From contig CALCJM010000037.1 in the NCBI GenBank assembly GCA_937967505.1, positions 1-61,391 on the forward strand: a DNA stretch of 61,391 bases, given 5' to 3'. The stretch comes from an uncultured Pirellulaceae bacterium (GTDB taxonomy: Bacteria; Planctomycetota; Planctomycetia; Pirellulales; Pirellulaceae). Made by a program: the position numbers and the translations under genes. A model generated the notes under the pieces. It saw only the letters and a list, made by a program, of their open reading frames with translations, had not been told where the DNA came from and searched no databases. How positions within the stretch are numbered: the stretch's first letter is position 1; every line of letters begins with the position of its first letter. Below, in pieces: positions 17,682 to 25,027 of the stretch.

Positions 17682-17788
17682 TTAGGCGGCTGGCAGTCAG
17701 GAATTTACCACCCGTTGCTGACGCTGCCAGCGTCGGAGCGAAGCTGGCAGCATCGCTAACGGTAAACTCTCAACTGCCAATCACTTTA
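17682..17788 (+). repeat. Palindromic element, copy C
   Basis: Complete copy in the divergent gap between yraN and the Cys-rich gene. Left arm TTAGGCGGCTGGCAGTCAGG, core GACGCTGCCAGC with loop GTCGGAGCGAA and GCTGGCAGCATCG, right arm CAACTGCCAATCACTTTA. Changes in the two outer arms (GGCGGC left, CACTTT right) are not compensatory. Confidence 0.93.
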
Positions 17789-18103
17789 TATATGGGTATG
17801 GAGGCCGCCGGGAGGGTCATTGGGGCTTTAGCGAAATCCAAAAAATTCGTGATAGGTCTGTTTTAGGCATTTTGTCAGGGAATAACTTGCCCGGGAAGCG
17901 ATTTTCTCCAGATTTCCCCCGCACTTTTTTAGCCGTGACCTAACTTTACTCAGACATTCGACGTGGATTTGAAAGTCCGTTTTCAAACCCACACTAATTA
18001 CCGAATCGCCTAACAACCGTCGCTTACACAACTTCGAGTACGACACTTTAAATTTTACGGTTGTTGGTTGTGGTTCAAAAAAAAACTCCTGGAGAGGTGA
18101 TAC
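17789..18103. other. Intergenic leader region
   Basis: 315 bases between palindromic element C and the Cys-rich gene; it must hold that gene's promoter. A run of A residues precedes the ribosome binding site. No protein, RNA gene or clear promoter was recognised. Confidence 0.5.
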
Positions 18104-18529
18104 ATGTTTAAGTTTGTTCTTTCTGCTTTTGTTTGTTTGGCTTTCGCCGTACCTGCTTCTGCCCAATGTTGCGATAGCGCTCCTGCCTGCAACGCACCAC
18201 AGAAGCGACTGGGTTTCGTTCCCGTTCAGCGCAGTCTGCCACAGATCTCACTGAAGTGCACAACTGACGCCTGCGGCTGTTCTCGTCGCCGATTGTCAAT
18301 CGATCGCGTTTGCGTTACCGGAGCCAAGCTGGGTATGGTTGATCGTAAGCCATGCAGCGGCGGATTGCTGAAGGGTCTGCTGAGCGGAATGCGTTCTGGC
18401 GGCGGATGCGGTTGCGGTGCACCGGCACCTGAGCCATGCGGTTGTGAAGTGGCTCCTGAGCCAACACCGTGCGGATGCGAAGCCGCTCCCGAGCCAGCAC
18501 CCGTTGCTGACTGCGGATGCAACGGCTAG
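18104..18529 (+). CDS. Cys-rich secreted protein with repeated CGCE-APEP units
   Basis: 141 residues. Signal peptide MFKFVLSAFVCLAFAVPASA followed by Q|CC. The mature protein has 20 or so cysteines: an N-terminal part (CCDSAPACNAP, CTTDACGCSRRR) and a C-terminal repeat region with GGGCGCGAPAPEPCGCE, then VAPEPTPCGCEAAPEPAPV and CGCNG. GGAGAGGTGATAC precedes ATG 18104. A strong terminator follows at 18648-18684, so it is monocistronic. I do not recognise a named family. Possible roles, from composition alone, are metal binding or a disulfide-linked envelope component. Confidence 0.75.
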   Translation: MFKFVLSAFVCLAFAVPASAQCCDSAPACNAPQKRLGFVPVQRSLPQISLKCTTDACGCSRRRLSIDRVCVTGAKLGMVDRKPCSGGLLKGLLSGMRSGGGCGCGAPAPEPCGCEVAPEPTPCGCEAAPEPAPVADCGCNG

Positions 18530-18647
18530 GTTCAAACCTGCCGTCTATTCTGAGACGTGAGTAAGAGTTTACAGTGTCCAGGCGTAAAGCACCCGGACGG
18601 AGAGAAATAAAACTGCCCGGATCGCATCTGGGCGACACGACAATAAA

Positions 18648-18684
18648 AAGAGCAGTCGGGCGATGCTGACCGACTGCTTTTTTT
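18648..18684 (+). terminator. Intrinsic terminator of the Cys-rich gene
   Basis: AGCAGTCGG (18651-18659), a 10-base loop and CCGACTGCT (18670-18678) are followed by six T residues. Confidence 0.9.
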
Positions 18685-18710
18685 CGTTAATGTTTGTTTT
18701 GAAAACCACC

Positions 18711-18738
18711 TTCCCCCAAGGATTGTGGAGCGTATAAT
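18711..18738 (+). promoter_or_regulatory. ssrA: Possible ssrA promoter
   Basis: A perfect TATAAT lies at 18733-18738, about 58 bases before the mature tmRNA 5' end. The -35 candidate (TTCCCC, 18711-18716) is poor. The distance fits a 5' leader removed by RNase P. Only the -10 is convincing. Confidence 0.35.
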
Positions 18739-18796
18739 TACTCCAGTTCGGAATGACGCAAGGCATTTTGAGCGACACTATGTGGCTGAAGAAATC

Positions 18797-19157
18797 GGGG
18801 GCGAATTGGAATCGACCGGATTGCAGGAAGCGCTGGTGGCGTGTCGTGGTTGATCAGAAGGCCACGTAAAAATCTGATCAAAACCCTAATTGCAGAAGAT
18901 AACTCTTTCGCAATGGCTGCCTAGAAATAGGTTGCCCCGGCTGATAGGCTTCGCTGGAGAGCCTTGACTGCTGGTCATCAATTCCGGATCGCAACGAGTC
19001 ATGTCAAGCACGCTTGCTGTTAAATAAAGTTCTTGTCTAGTCTGAAGATCAGGGTGTCGTTGCCCGGTTAGTCAGGCGAAATTTAAATCAACGACTACAC
19101 ACGTAGATGCCCTCGTGGAATCATCGCGGGACGCGGGTTCAAACCCCGCCGCCTCCA
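18797..19157 (+). ncRNA. ssrA: tmRNA (transfer-messenger RNA)
   Basis: 361 bases. The acceptor stem pairs GGGGGCG (18797-18803) with CGCCTCC (19150-19156), with one G-U pair. The 5' end continues AATTGGAATCGACCGG, close to the universal tmRNA start. The T arm GCGGG TTCAAAC CCCGC precedes the acceptor strand. The tag frame at 18892-18924 reads GCA GAA GAT AAC TCT TTC GCA ATG GCT GCC TAG, i.e. AEDNSFAMAA. The 3' CCA is not encoded, because the gene ends at the discriminator A (19157). tmRNA with SmpB rescues stalled ribosomes and marks the product for proteolysis. The pseudoknots were not modelled. Its 3' end is also the left border of the segment 19158-21618. Confidence 0.95.
19145..19157 (+). 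repeat. attL-like direct repeat in the ssrA 3' end
   Basis: CCCGCCGCCTCCA, the last 13 bases of the tmRNA gene. An identical 13-mer occurs at 21606-21618 in the same orientation. The 3' ends of tmRNA genes are classical integration sites for tyrosine-recombinase islands. Confidence 0.65.
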
Positions 19158-19167
19158 TCGTTTTGCA

Positions 19168-19206
19168 TAAACCGAGCTGAAATTCAAGTTTCAGCTCGGT
19201 TTTTTG
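19168..19206 (+). terminator. Intrinsic terminator after ssrA
   Basis: ACCGAGCTGAAA (19171-19182) and TTTCAGCTCGGT (19189-19200) form a perfect 12-bp stem with a six-base loop, followed by a T run to 19205. Confidence 0.93.
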
Positions 19207-19376
19207 CTTTCCAAACTGAATCGGCAATTTCGAGTGCCAACATTGAATCAAACACACGGGCTTGAATTCTTCGAGATTTCCTGGCTTTCGAGAGGCAGTT
19301 GTTGCACGATTGAAAACATGCGATCACGATGGTAAGATTATGTCGGGACTTGTGCATGTTCCCCGACGTTATCTAA

Positions 19377-19979
19377 ATGAAGAAAACAAAACGACAACGC
19401 GTTATCCAACTGCTCAACCAAAGGCGGTTTCTGCGTCCGCGAGACCTCGATGAATTCGATATCTCGCGAGAGTACCTGAACAAGCTCTACGTCGAGGGCA
19501 TACTTGAGCGACCAAGTCGAGGACTTTACGTACTCCCGGATTCCCAGCCGAGCGAACTGAGAACGATTGTCGAAGCCTGCAAGCTGGTTCCCAAAGGAAC
19601 TGTTTGTCTACTGACAGCGCTGCGGATTCACGAACTGACAACCGAGTCTCCCTTTGAAGTTTGGATGGCGATTGGCGAAAAGGATCGAAAGCCAAAAATT
19701 GACTACCCTCCGATACGGATCGTTCGTCACTCAGGTCAGTCGCTTTCTTATGGTGTTGAACAACGGAAAGTTGAAGGCGTCAAAATTTCGGTCTACTCTC
19801 CCGCCAAAACCGTCGCTGACTGTTTCAAGTATCGCAACAAGATCGGGTTGGATGTTGCGATCGAAGCGCTTCGAGATTGCCGAAAGCAGAGAAAAGCCAC
19901 CAACGATGAAATCTGGAAAGCCGCCAAGATCTGCCGCATGGCCAACGTAATGCGTCCCTACATGGAGTCCGTCACGTGA
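19377..19979 (+). CDS. abiEi: AbiEi family antitoxin (type IV TA transcriptional regulator)
   Basis: 200 residues. The N-terminal winged helix-turn-helix (about residues 1-50) has RVIQLLNQRRFLRPRDL, REYLNKLYVEGILERPSRGL and YVLP, the typical AbiEi DNA-binding part. The C-terminal antitoxin domain has LVPKGTVCLLTALRIHEL and VEGVKISVYSPAKTVADCF. In known AbiE systems the antitoxin represses its own operon and counters the AbiEii nucleotidyltransferase without direct contact. The downstream abiEii overlaps by 4 bases (GTGA), indicating translational coupling. The pair provides phage abortive infection or plasmid/island stabilisation in other bacteria. ATG 19377 has no strong ribosome binding site. 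An ORF in another frame (19262-19453) overlaps the start but is not protein-like. Confidence 0.92.
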   Translation: MKKTKRQRVIQLLNQRRFLRPRDLDEFDISREYLNKLYVEGILERPSRGLYVLPDSQPSELRTIVEACKLVPKGTVCLLTALRIHELTTESPFEVWMAIGEKDRKPKIDYPPIRIVRHSGQSLSYGVEQRKVEGVKISVYSPAKTVADCFKYRNKIGLDVAIEALRDCRKQRKATNDEIWKAAKICRMANVMRPYMESVT

Positions 19980-20896
19980 CGAAAGACCGACCCAAAAATA
20001 TAGCAGCCTCCGTTCGCAGTCGATTACTCAACATCGCCCGGGAGAATGGAGAAGATTTCCAGCTCGTACTGATTCGCTTCGCACTTGAACGGATGCTGTT
20101 TCGATTGTCAAAGTCAGAGCACGCCAACGACTTTGTCCTGAAAGGCGCAATCCTCTTTCAGATATGGAGCAGCGACAGCCATCGACCGACGCGCGATGTC
20201 GACCTGTTGGGCTACGGCGATCCATCAATCGACAGGTTTACCAAAATCTTTCGGAGCCTCGCCGAACTCGATGTCGCCGACGACGGAATCCGGTTTGACG
20301 CTGATTCTATTGCGGTTCAAACAATGAAAGAGGACGAAGAATACGAGGGCATCCGCATCAAGCTAAACGCTTTCATTGAATCAGCCAGAATTCCGGTTCA
20401 AGTCGACATCAGTTTTGGCGATGCGATCACACCAGAACCATCGACGATCACGTACCCCGCGATTCTCGAATTCGAGGCTCCTGTCATTTCCGTCTATCCC
20501 CGTGAAACGGTCGTCGCGGAAAAGTTTCAGGCGATGGTCATGCTGGGCATTTCCAACAGCCGCATGAAGGACTTCCATGACATCTGGAAACTTGCCAACG
20601 ACTTTGAGTTCAGTGGCGAAATTCTACAAAAAGCAATTGCAGCAACCTTTTCTCGCCGAGCAACGGAAGTGCCAAAATTACCGCCGCTGGCTTTGACTTC
20701 GGAATTCTCGACCGATGAACAAAAGGCAGCACAGTGGAAAGCCTTTTGCAATAAGACGGGGCTGGATATTGGCGTTCTCGAACTGCCCGCGATCGTCAAC
20801 GAACTGAACAGATTCTTGATGCCTATTGCCGAGGCTATCGCCAACCAAACGAGCTTCAATAAAGACTGGTCAAAAGGTGGGCCGTGGAGCGGCTGA
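19976..20896 (+). CDS. abiEii: AbiEii family nucleotidyltransferase toxin
   Basis: 306 residues from GTG 19976, overlapping the abiEi stop by 4 bases. DUF1814/AbiEii nucleotidyltransferase. Motif I is FVLKGAILFQIW (Lys56-Gly57), followed by PTRDVDLLGYGD with the catalytic Asp74-x-Asp76. Motif III lies near VQVDISFGD (Asp), and motif IV near ETVVAEKFQAMV plus SRMKDFHDIWKL (Lys, Asp). All four motif regions are present, so the enzyme looks active. Characterised relatives transfer nucleotides, in some cases to tRNA acceptor ends, which blocks translation. That it sits next to ssrA, the stalled-ribosome rescue RNA, may simply reflect the attachment site. Confidence 0.92.
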   Translation: MTKDRPKNIAASVRSRLLNIARENGEDFQLVLIRFALERMLFRLSKSEHANDFVLKGAILFQIWSSDSHRPTRDVDLLGYGDPSIDRFTKIFRSLAELDVADDGIRFDADSIAVQTMKEDEEYEGIRIKLNAFIESARIPVQVDISFGDAITPEPSTITYPAILEFEAPVISVYPRETVVAEKFQAMVMLGISNSRMKDFHDIWKLANDFEFSGEILQKAIAATFSRRATEVPKLPPLALTSEFSTDEQKAAQWKAFCNKTGLDIGVLELPAIVNELNRFLMPIAEAIANQTSFNKDWSKGGPWSG

Positions 20897-21030
20897 ATCT
20901 CTTGGCAAGTCGAGGCATAAAGGCCTAAAGCAATGCTCAGTCGATACAAACCGAGTACCCTCGCACCTTCCTTTCTCGGAGACCAAAATCGTGATCACAT
21001 ACCAAACTCTTCGGACTTGATCGGGATCTC

Positions 21031-21471
21031 TTGGAGGCTCTCAAGGGCACCTCAGATCAGCAACTTGACATGCGAATTCAATGCACCGACAGCCATCCTG
21101 TCGATGAGTACGTTCATAAACTCAAACAAGTCGTTTGCATGGGCACTGACGATGACCCCGATTTGAGGTACGCACGCAGCGTGTTTGACAACCGAAGGAA
21201 CGGTAGCGAAATCGTGCTTTTCTGCGACGGAAATTCCTTTGGGGAAGATGGTCGAACCGCAAGCATTTTAAAAGACACAGCAACCGCGAGCGATTCAAGA
21301 AGCGAGAATGATTTTTTTGAACGCCTTGAGCCCGCCTATCCGGAAGATCACGATGACAGCCGCGACTGGACTGGCCCGGCTCAGAAACTTGCCGACGAGG
21401 TTCCGAGAAAGCGAACTGAGGGAACGTTGAAGGATATTCTCAGGAATCGCATGAATCGAGGCAGCGACTGA
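21031..21471 (+). pseudogene. Unrecognised ORF, probably damaged 5' end
   Basis: The frame starts at TTG 21031 or ATG 21070 and ends at 21471 (up to 146 residues). Upstream residues in this frame (TKLFGLDRDLLEALKG) look like real protein but have no start codon before the TGA near 20990. A different frame just upstream reads GTG ATC ACA TAC CAA ACT CTT, so a frameshift near 21010 may separate a MITYQTL-like start from FGLDRDLLEALKG. The body is acidic and hydrophilic (GTDDDPDLRYARSVFDNRR, EDHDDSRDWTGPAQKLADEV). I do not recognise it. It is the last ORF within the ssrA-bounded segment. Confidence 0.4.
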
Positions 21472-21605
21472 AGAGCATGTCTGGTCTATCTGAAATCGTG
21501 TCTGATTTGTGTCCCTTTGAACTGATTTCCGAAATTTTCAAAAACAGATTTCGACAATGAAAAATCGTGGTTTGATTCTCAATTGTTTACCTCAAATTTT
21601 TGGCA

Positions 21606-21618
21606 CCCGCCGCCTCCA
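21606..21618 (+). repeat. attR-like copy of the ssrA 3' end
   Basis: CCCGCCGCCTCCA, identical to the last 13 bases of the tmRNA gene at 19145-19157. The sequence before it (TTTTTGGCA) does not continue the T arm, so only the acceptor strand and part of the T stem are duplicated. Confidence 0.6.
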
Positions 21619-21628
21619 CTATAAAATC

Positions 21629-21671
21629 AAGGCTGATCCGATTCGCTTTTTGCGACCGGATCAGCCTTTTT
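21629..21671 (+). terminator. Intrinsic terminator, possibly the original ssrA terminator
   Basis: GGCTGATCCG (21631-21640) and CGGATCAGCC (21657-21666) form a 10-bp stem followed by TTTTT. It faces the plus strand, only 11 bases after the duplicated ssrA end. Confidence 0.88.
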
Positions 21672-21791
21672 CATGGCGTGACATGGGTTGGTTATCCCTT
21701 TCAAATATCCCGTCGCAATCTCTGCCCTCTTGGTAACCTTCCCCAACACCCGGTCGTGGGCAACCCCAACTTGGCCCATCCGTTTAACCAA

Positions 21792-22646
21792 TCAGCGACC
21801 GACGGGGTGCGGTGTTCCAGATCTCCAGTTACTGTTGGCAAGGGTGGTCAGCGCCGTGCCAAGGTCGGGCAAATAGGGGTGCCATTTGCGCTCCCACTCA
21901 AGGCTGACAACGCCATGGTAGCCATGGGCGCTGAGGAGATTGAACACGTTTTCGGAAGGAAATTCCCCCTGACCAGGCAGACAATAGGAGTATGGGTGAC
22001 GTTCGGACGGGACGGAAATGCTGTCCTTGATGTGAACGTGCCTGACCATTGAAGCGATTTTCTCCCACGTTTGCTCCGCACTTTCGTTGCCCAGTTTCCA
22101 GGTGTGGTGTGTGTCCCAAATGATGTCCAGCGGGTTACCGAAGGCTTCTTGAAGCTGCAGGCAGCGGTCGCTGCTGCTAAACCCGCCATGAGTCTCCAAT
22201 GCGATCTGCGTTGTCCACCGGTGTGCCTCGCGCTGCTGTTTCCACCAACGCAGGTTGCCTGCGGCGGCTGCTAGGTCACTTTTTGAATGAGGCTGGCTCA
22301 TGCTGCCGCCGCCAAAAACACGGATGAAAGGAACACCAAGTCGTTCCGCCCAGCCCGCAAAGGCCAACAACTCCTCACGAGCCGCTTCATCCGCTTCGAT
22401 CAGGCTGAACCCGCTGTTGAGTGCAACGATGGTCTGACGGTACTGGTCAAGGAGCCGTTGGATCGCGCCGGGGTAATCGCGATAGGTTCTGTCCAGATAG
22501 TCCGCAAGGTTCAGGCTGTTGGCCAGACTGCGAATCTCCAGAAAGTGGATTTCATGCTCTTCGGCCAACCGGCAGATGGCCGGCAGGTCGAGTTCGTGGC
22601 ATCCCAGTGTGGAAATGCCCCACTTAATATTAGGTTGCACGGTCAT
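21792..22646 (-). CDS. Sugar phosphate isomerase/epimerase, TIM barrel
   Basis: 284 residues. Xylose-isomerase-like barrel: WGISTLGCHELDLPAICRLA, EIHFLEIRSLA, RQTIVALNSGFSLIEA, IALETHGGFSSSD (Glu, His ligands), LDIIWDTHHTWKLG (Asp, His), VRHVHIKDS (His) and HGYHGVVSLEWERKWHPYL (Glu). All metal-ligand positions look intact, so the enzyme is likely active on a sugar or sugar acid. Its start overlaps the end of the 2-hydroxyacid dehydrogenase gene by 17 bases, so the two are co-transcribed. Together with the divergent LacI regulator they form the left part of a carbohydrate catabolic cluster. Confidence 0.88.
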   Translation of the reverse strand: MTVQPNIKWGISTLGCHELDLPAICRLAEEHEIHFLEIRSLANSLNLADYLDRTYRDYPGAIQRLLDQYRQTIVALNSGFSLIEADEAAREELLAFAGWAERLGVPFIRVFGGGSMSQPHSKSDLAAAAGNLRWWKQQREAHRWTTQIALETHGGFSSSDRCLQLQEAFGNPLDIIWDTHHTWKLGNESAEQTWEKIASMVRHVHIKDSISVPSERHPYSYCLPGQGEFPSENVFNLLSAHGYHGVVSLEWERKWHPYLPDLGTALTTLANSNWRSGTPHPVGR

Positions 22647-23544
22647 AGGTCCCTAGGTCAATCAGGTTGGTCAAAGGTTTACTGGCAAGATAATTCTCGA
22701 GGTTTTGCAAGGCAAGTTCACCGCAGTCGCGACGACGGTCAGGGGTCGGACCGCCAAGGTGTGGCAACAGCGTTATGTTGTCCAGGCTGCGCAGCGGCGA
22801 GACAACGGGAAGCGGTTCTGTTTCGTAAACATCAAGTGCAATATGCAGGCCGCGCTGCTGGCTGGCTCGCACCAAAGCAGCTTCATCGACCACCATGCCG
22901 CGACCGAGGTTAACAAAGACGGCGTGAGGCGGAAGCAGGCCAAGCAAATCATCACCGACGAGGTGATAGTTGTCTGGTTTGCCGGGCGCCAATTCGACCA
23001 ACACATCAGCCCTCGAAAAGAGATCTTCGAGCGTCTCGGAACGGCGAACGTTCAGCCGCTCAAACGTTTCGTCCGGTACACTCGGCGAGTAAGCCGAGAG
23101 CTGCACATTAAATGGCTCAACCAGCCTGACCAAATCACGGCTGATCGCCCCCAGTCCGTGCAGACCGACACGGCGACCGAAGAGGCTGAGCGTGTCCGGG
23201 TGTCGCCCTGACTTCCACTGGCCCTGCGTCCGCATGGCGACGCTCCAGTTACCGACGCGTCGTAGTGCGGCGAGGATCAGAAGCAGCGCACACTCGGCGA
23301 CCGTGTTGCTGACCACCGCTCCCCAGTTCGTTACCTTTAGTCCCCGCTCAATCAACTCGCGCGGTACCAATGAGCGAATTGAGCCGCAAAGATAACAGAG
23401 GTATTTCAGATGTTCGGCCGCCTCCAGCGGCAAGCCCGGCGTCTCCCAAGCACAAAGAATGATTTCCGGTCGCTTTTCACGAAGTAACTCACGCCAGTCG
23501 GCATCCGACAGCGGGGCTTCGACCCACAACAGCTCCGGAAGCAA
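22630..23544 (-). CDS. D-isomer-specific 2-hydroxyacid dehydrogenase (start uncertain)
   Basis: 304 residues from TTG 23544. Rossmann NAD-binding core RRVGLHGLGAISRDLVRLV, then catalytic Arg in VNLGRGMVVDE, Glu in DVYETEPLP and His in LLPHLGGPTPD, the standard R-E-H set. The reading frame stays open upstream, encoding CLVILTEQEKHEF and PPDLEARLRGLLPELLW, a plausible first strand and helix of the substrate domain. No ATG, GTG or TTG occurs there; only ATT (23646), ATC (23643) or ATA (23649) near an AGG could start it. Either a rare start codon is used or the 5' end is damaged. The substrate is unknown. It is divergent from the LacI-type regulator. Confidence 0.85.
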   Translation of the reverse strand: MLPELLWVEAPLSDADWRELLREKRPEIILCAWETPGLPLEAAEHLKYLCYLCGSIRSLVPRELIERGLKVTNWGAVVSNTVAECALLLILAALRRVGNWSVAMRTQGQWKSGRHPDTLSLFGRRVGLHGLGAISRDLVRLVEPFNVQLSAYSPSVPDETFERLNVRRSETLEDLFSRADVLVELAPGKPDNYHLVGDDLLGLLPPHAVFVNLGRGMVVDEAALVRASQQRGLHIALDVYETEPLPVVSPLRSLDNITLLPHLGGPTPDRRRDCGELALQNLENYLASKPLTNLIDLGTYDRAT

Positions 23545-23688
23545 CCCGCGCAGCCGTGCCTCGAGGTCCGGAGGTACAAATTCGTGCTTCTCCTGTTCGG
23601 TCAGGATGACCAGACAGGCAGGCTGAGATGGAGACGGTGTGATAATTATGAACCTGTCGTTTTGTGTTTTTCGATTTGGTTGATATTT

Positions 23689-23702
23689 ATAGTTTATACT
23701 AT
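23689..23702. promoter_or_regulatory. Possible operator between the dehydrogenase and lacI-type gene
   Basis: ATAGT (23689-23693), TTAT and ACTAT (23698-23702) form a short perfect inverted repeat in the divergent intergenic region, the place expected for a LacI-family operator. It lacks the usual central CG. Weak support. Confidence 0.3.
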
Positions 23703-23754
23703 GAAATCCATCACGTTAGTATGAATTATCGATCTTTCAGGGCAAGCGGACCAA

Positions 23755-24804
23755 ATGGCAAAGCGTATTTCTCAGAGTCAAATCGCCAAAGAACTGGGCG
23801 TTTCCCAGTCGTTAGTGTCACTGGTGCTCAACGGGCGGCGCGAGGGTATTTCAGAGGAATCCTACAGCAAAATCTGGCAGGTGGCCGTTGAAAACGGGTA
23901 TGCACCGCGCGGTATGCAGCAGGTTCATTCGCCCGAGGCACGGCGAAACTATGTGGGAATCGTCCAGCGCAGCGGTTTGAAGCTCGACCAACCCAGCAAC
24001 ACCTTTAGCCACGTTCAGCAAGGGCTGTTCAAGGTGTTACAACAATCCAACATCAGCACGACATTCCTTGGTGGTGAGGGAGATCTGGACGAAAAAAAAC
24101 TGTTCGAACTGCTGGGACGCCGTGACCCGTTGCAGGGAATCGTCGTGTTTGGCGAGGCAAGTGAACCGTTCCTGAGGGCACTTGGTCAGCTACGAATTTC
24201 GCTACTGAGCGTCTACGCCAGCGCCCCCGGACTGTGCCATTCGGTCAGCCCCAATGAGAAGCAGTCGCTGGAGCAATTGGTGGAACACTTGGTGAATCTA
24301 GGGCATGAACGGTTCGCCTGGCTGGGTGGAAACTGCTTGCTTGGACGCCACCAGATGCGGCTCAGTGCGTTGCGCGAGTGCCTGACAGCCCGCGGACTGG
24401 AGCTCGATGAACGTTTTATTGTGAGCGTTGAGAAGGGAGATCGGCAAGAGGGTTTCGACAGTGCCGAAGCATTGGTGAAGCGACTGGGCGACGATCGATC
24501 GAAAGGGCCCACCGCCTGGATTTGTCACAACGGACTGATGGCGCGCGGCGCACACCAGTTTGCCTTGCTGCACGGCATCCGGATTCCCGATGATGTCAGC
24601 CTGGCCGCCGTGGATCGCACCCGGGTTTGCACCGAGATTCATCCCTACCTGACCAGCGCTGGCAGCAGCCCCGAAGAAATCGGCAAGGAGGCTGCCAAGC
24701 TGCTTTGTAAAGCCGAAGAGCCAGGAGAGAACCTGATTTTGGTTGACTTGGTGATTCCCTCCGAATTTTCTACCGGCGAAACAAGCGGTCCGGCAGCGGC
24801 GTGA
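23755..24804 (+). CDS. LacI family transcriptional regulator
   Basis: 349 residues. The N-terminal helix-turn-helix at about residues 4-30 contains SQIAKELGVSQSLVSLVLNG, with the hinge following. The effector domain is periplasmic-binding-protein-like: YVGIVQRSGLKLDQPSNTFS, LGHERFAWLGGNCLLGRHQ, AWICHNGLMARGAHQFALLH, IRIPDDVSLAAVDRTRVCTE and LTSAGSSPEEIGKEAAKLL. It probably senses a sugar or sugar acid and controls the divergent dehydrogenase-isomerase operon and perhaps the esterase and following genes. ATG 23755 follows GGGCAAGCGGACCAA, a mediocre ribosome binding site. Confidence 0.95.
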   Translation: MAKRISQSQIAKELGVSQSLVSLVLNGRREGISEESYSKIWQVAVENGYAPRGMQQVHSPEARRNYVGIVQRSGLKLDQPSNTFSHVQQGLFKVLQQSNISTTFLGGEGDLDEKKLFELLGRRDPLQGIVVFGEASEPFLRALGQLRISLLSVYASAPGLCHSVSPNEKQSLEQLVEHLVNLGHERFAWLGGNCLLGRHQMRLSALRECLTARGLELDERFIVSVEKGDRQEGFDSAEALVKRLGDDRSKGPTAWICHNGLMARGAHQFALLHGIRIPDDVSLAAVDRTRVCTEIHPYLTSAGSSPEEIGKEAAKLLCKAEEPGENLILVDLVIPSEFSTGETSGPAAA

Positions 24805-25027
24805 AGGCCAGTACTTTGTCCACTAGGATGGTTCTCCCCGGGAAATTGTGGCCTGGCCGGTAAAAGCTTGGAGCGCACATTTACAATTACCTGCCGCTTC
24901 TCTCCGGGAAGCGTGCCCCTCTGGGAGAGAGACCTACTGCTTTTGAAAATATTTTTGACTTGCAAATTCATAACCATGAAACGAGAATCGGGATTCCGTT
25001 TCGACAATTTCAAAAAAGGGCCTCGCA

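Larger units (their letters stand above)
19158..21618 (+). mobile_element. Small putative island in the ssrA 3' end (integrase-less)
   Basis: The 2461 bases between the two 13-base copies of the ssrA end hold an AbiEi/AbiEii pair and a probably damaged ORF, with no integrase seen. This layout is expected for an island that kept the target 3' end at one side and left a duplicate at the other. A strong terminator follows each copy (19168-19206 and 21629-21671), consistent with one being the original ssrA terminator displaced by the insertion. The short repeat could still be coincidence; absence of an integrase means it is either a deletion remnant or was moved in trans. Confidence 0.5.
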
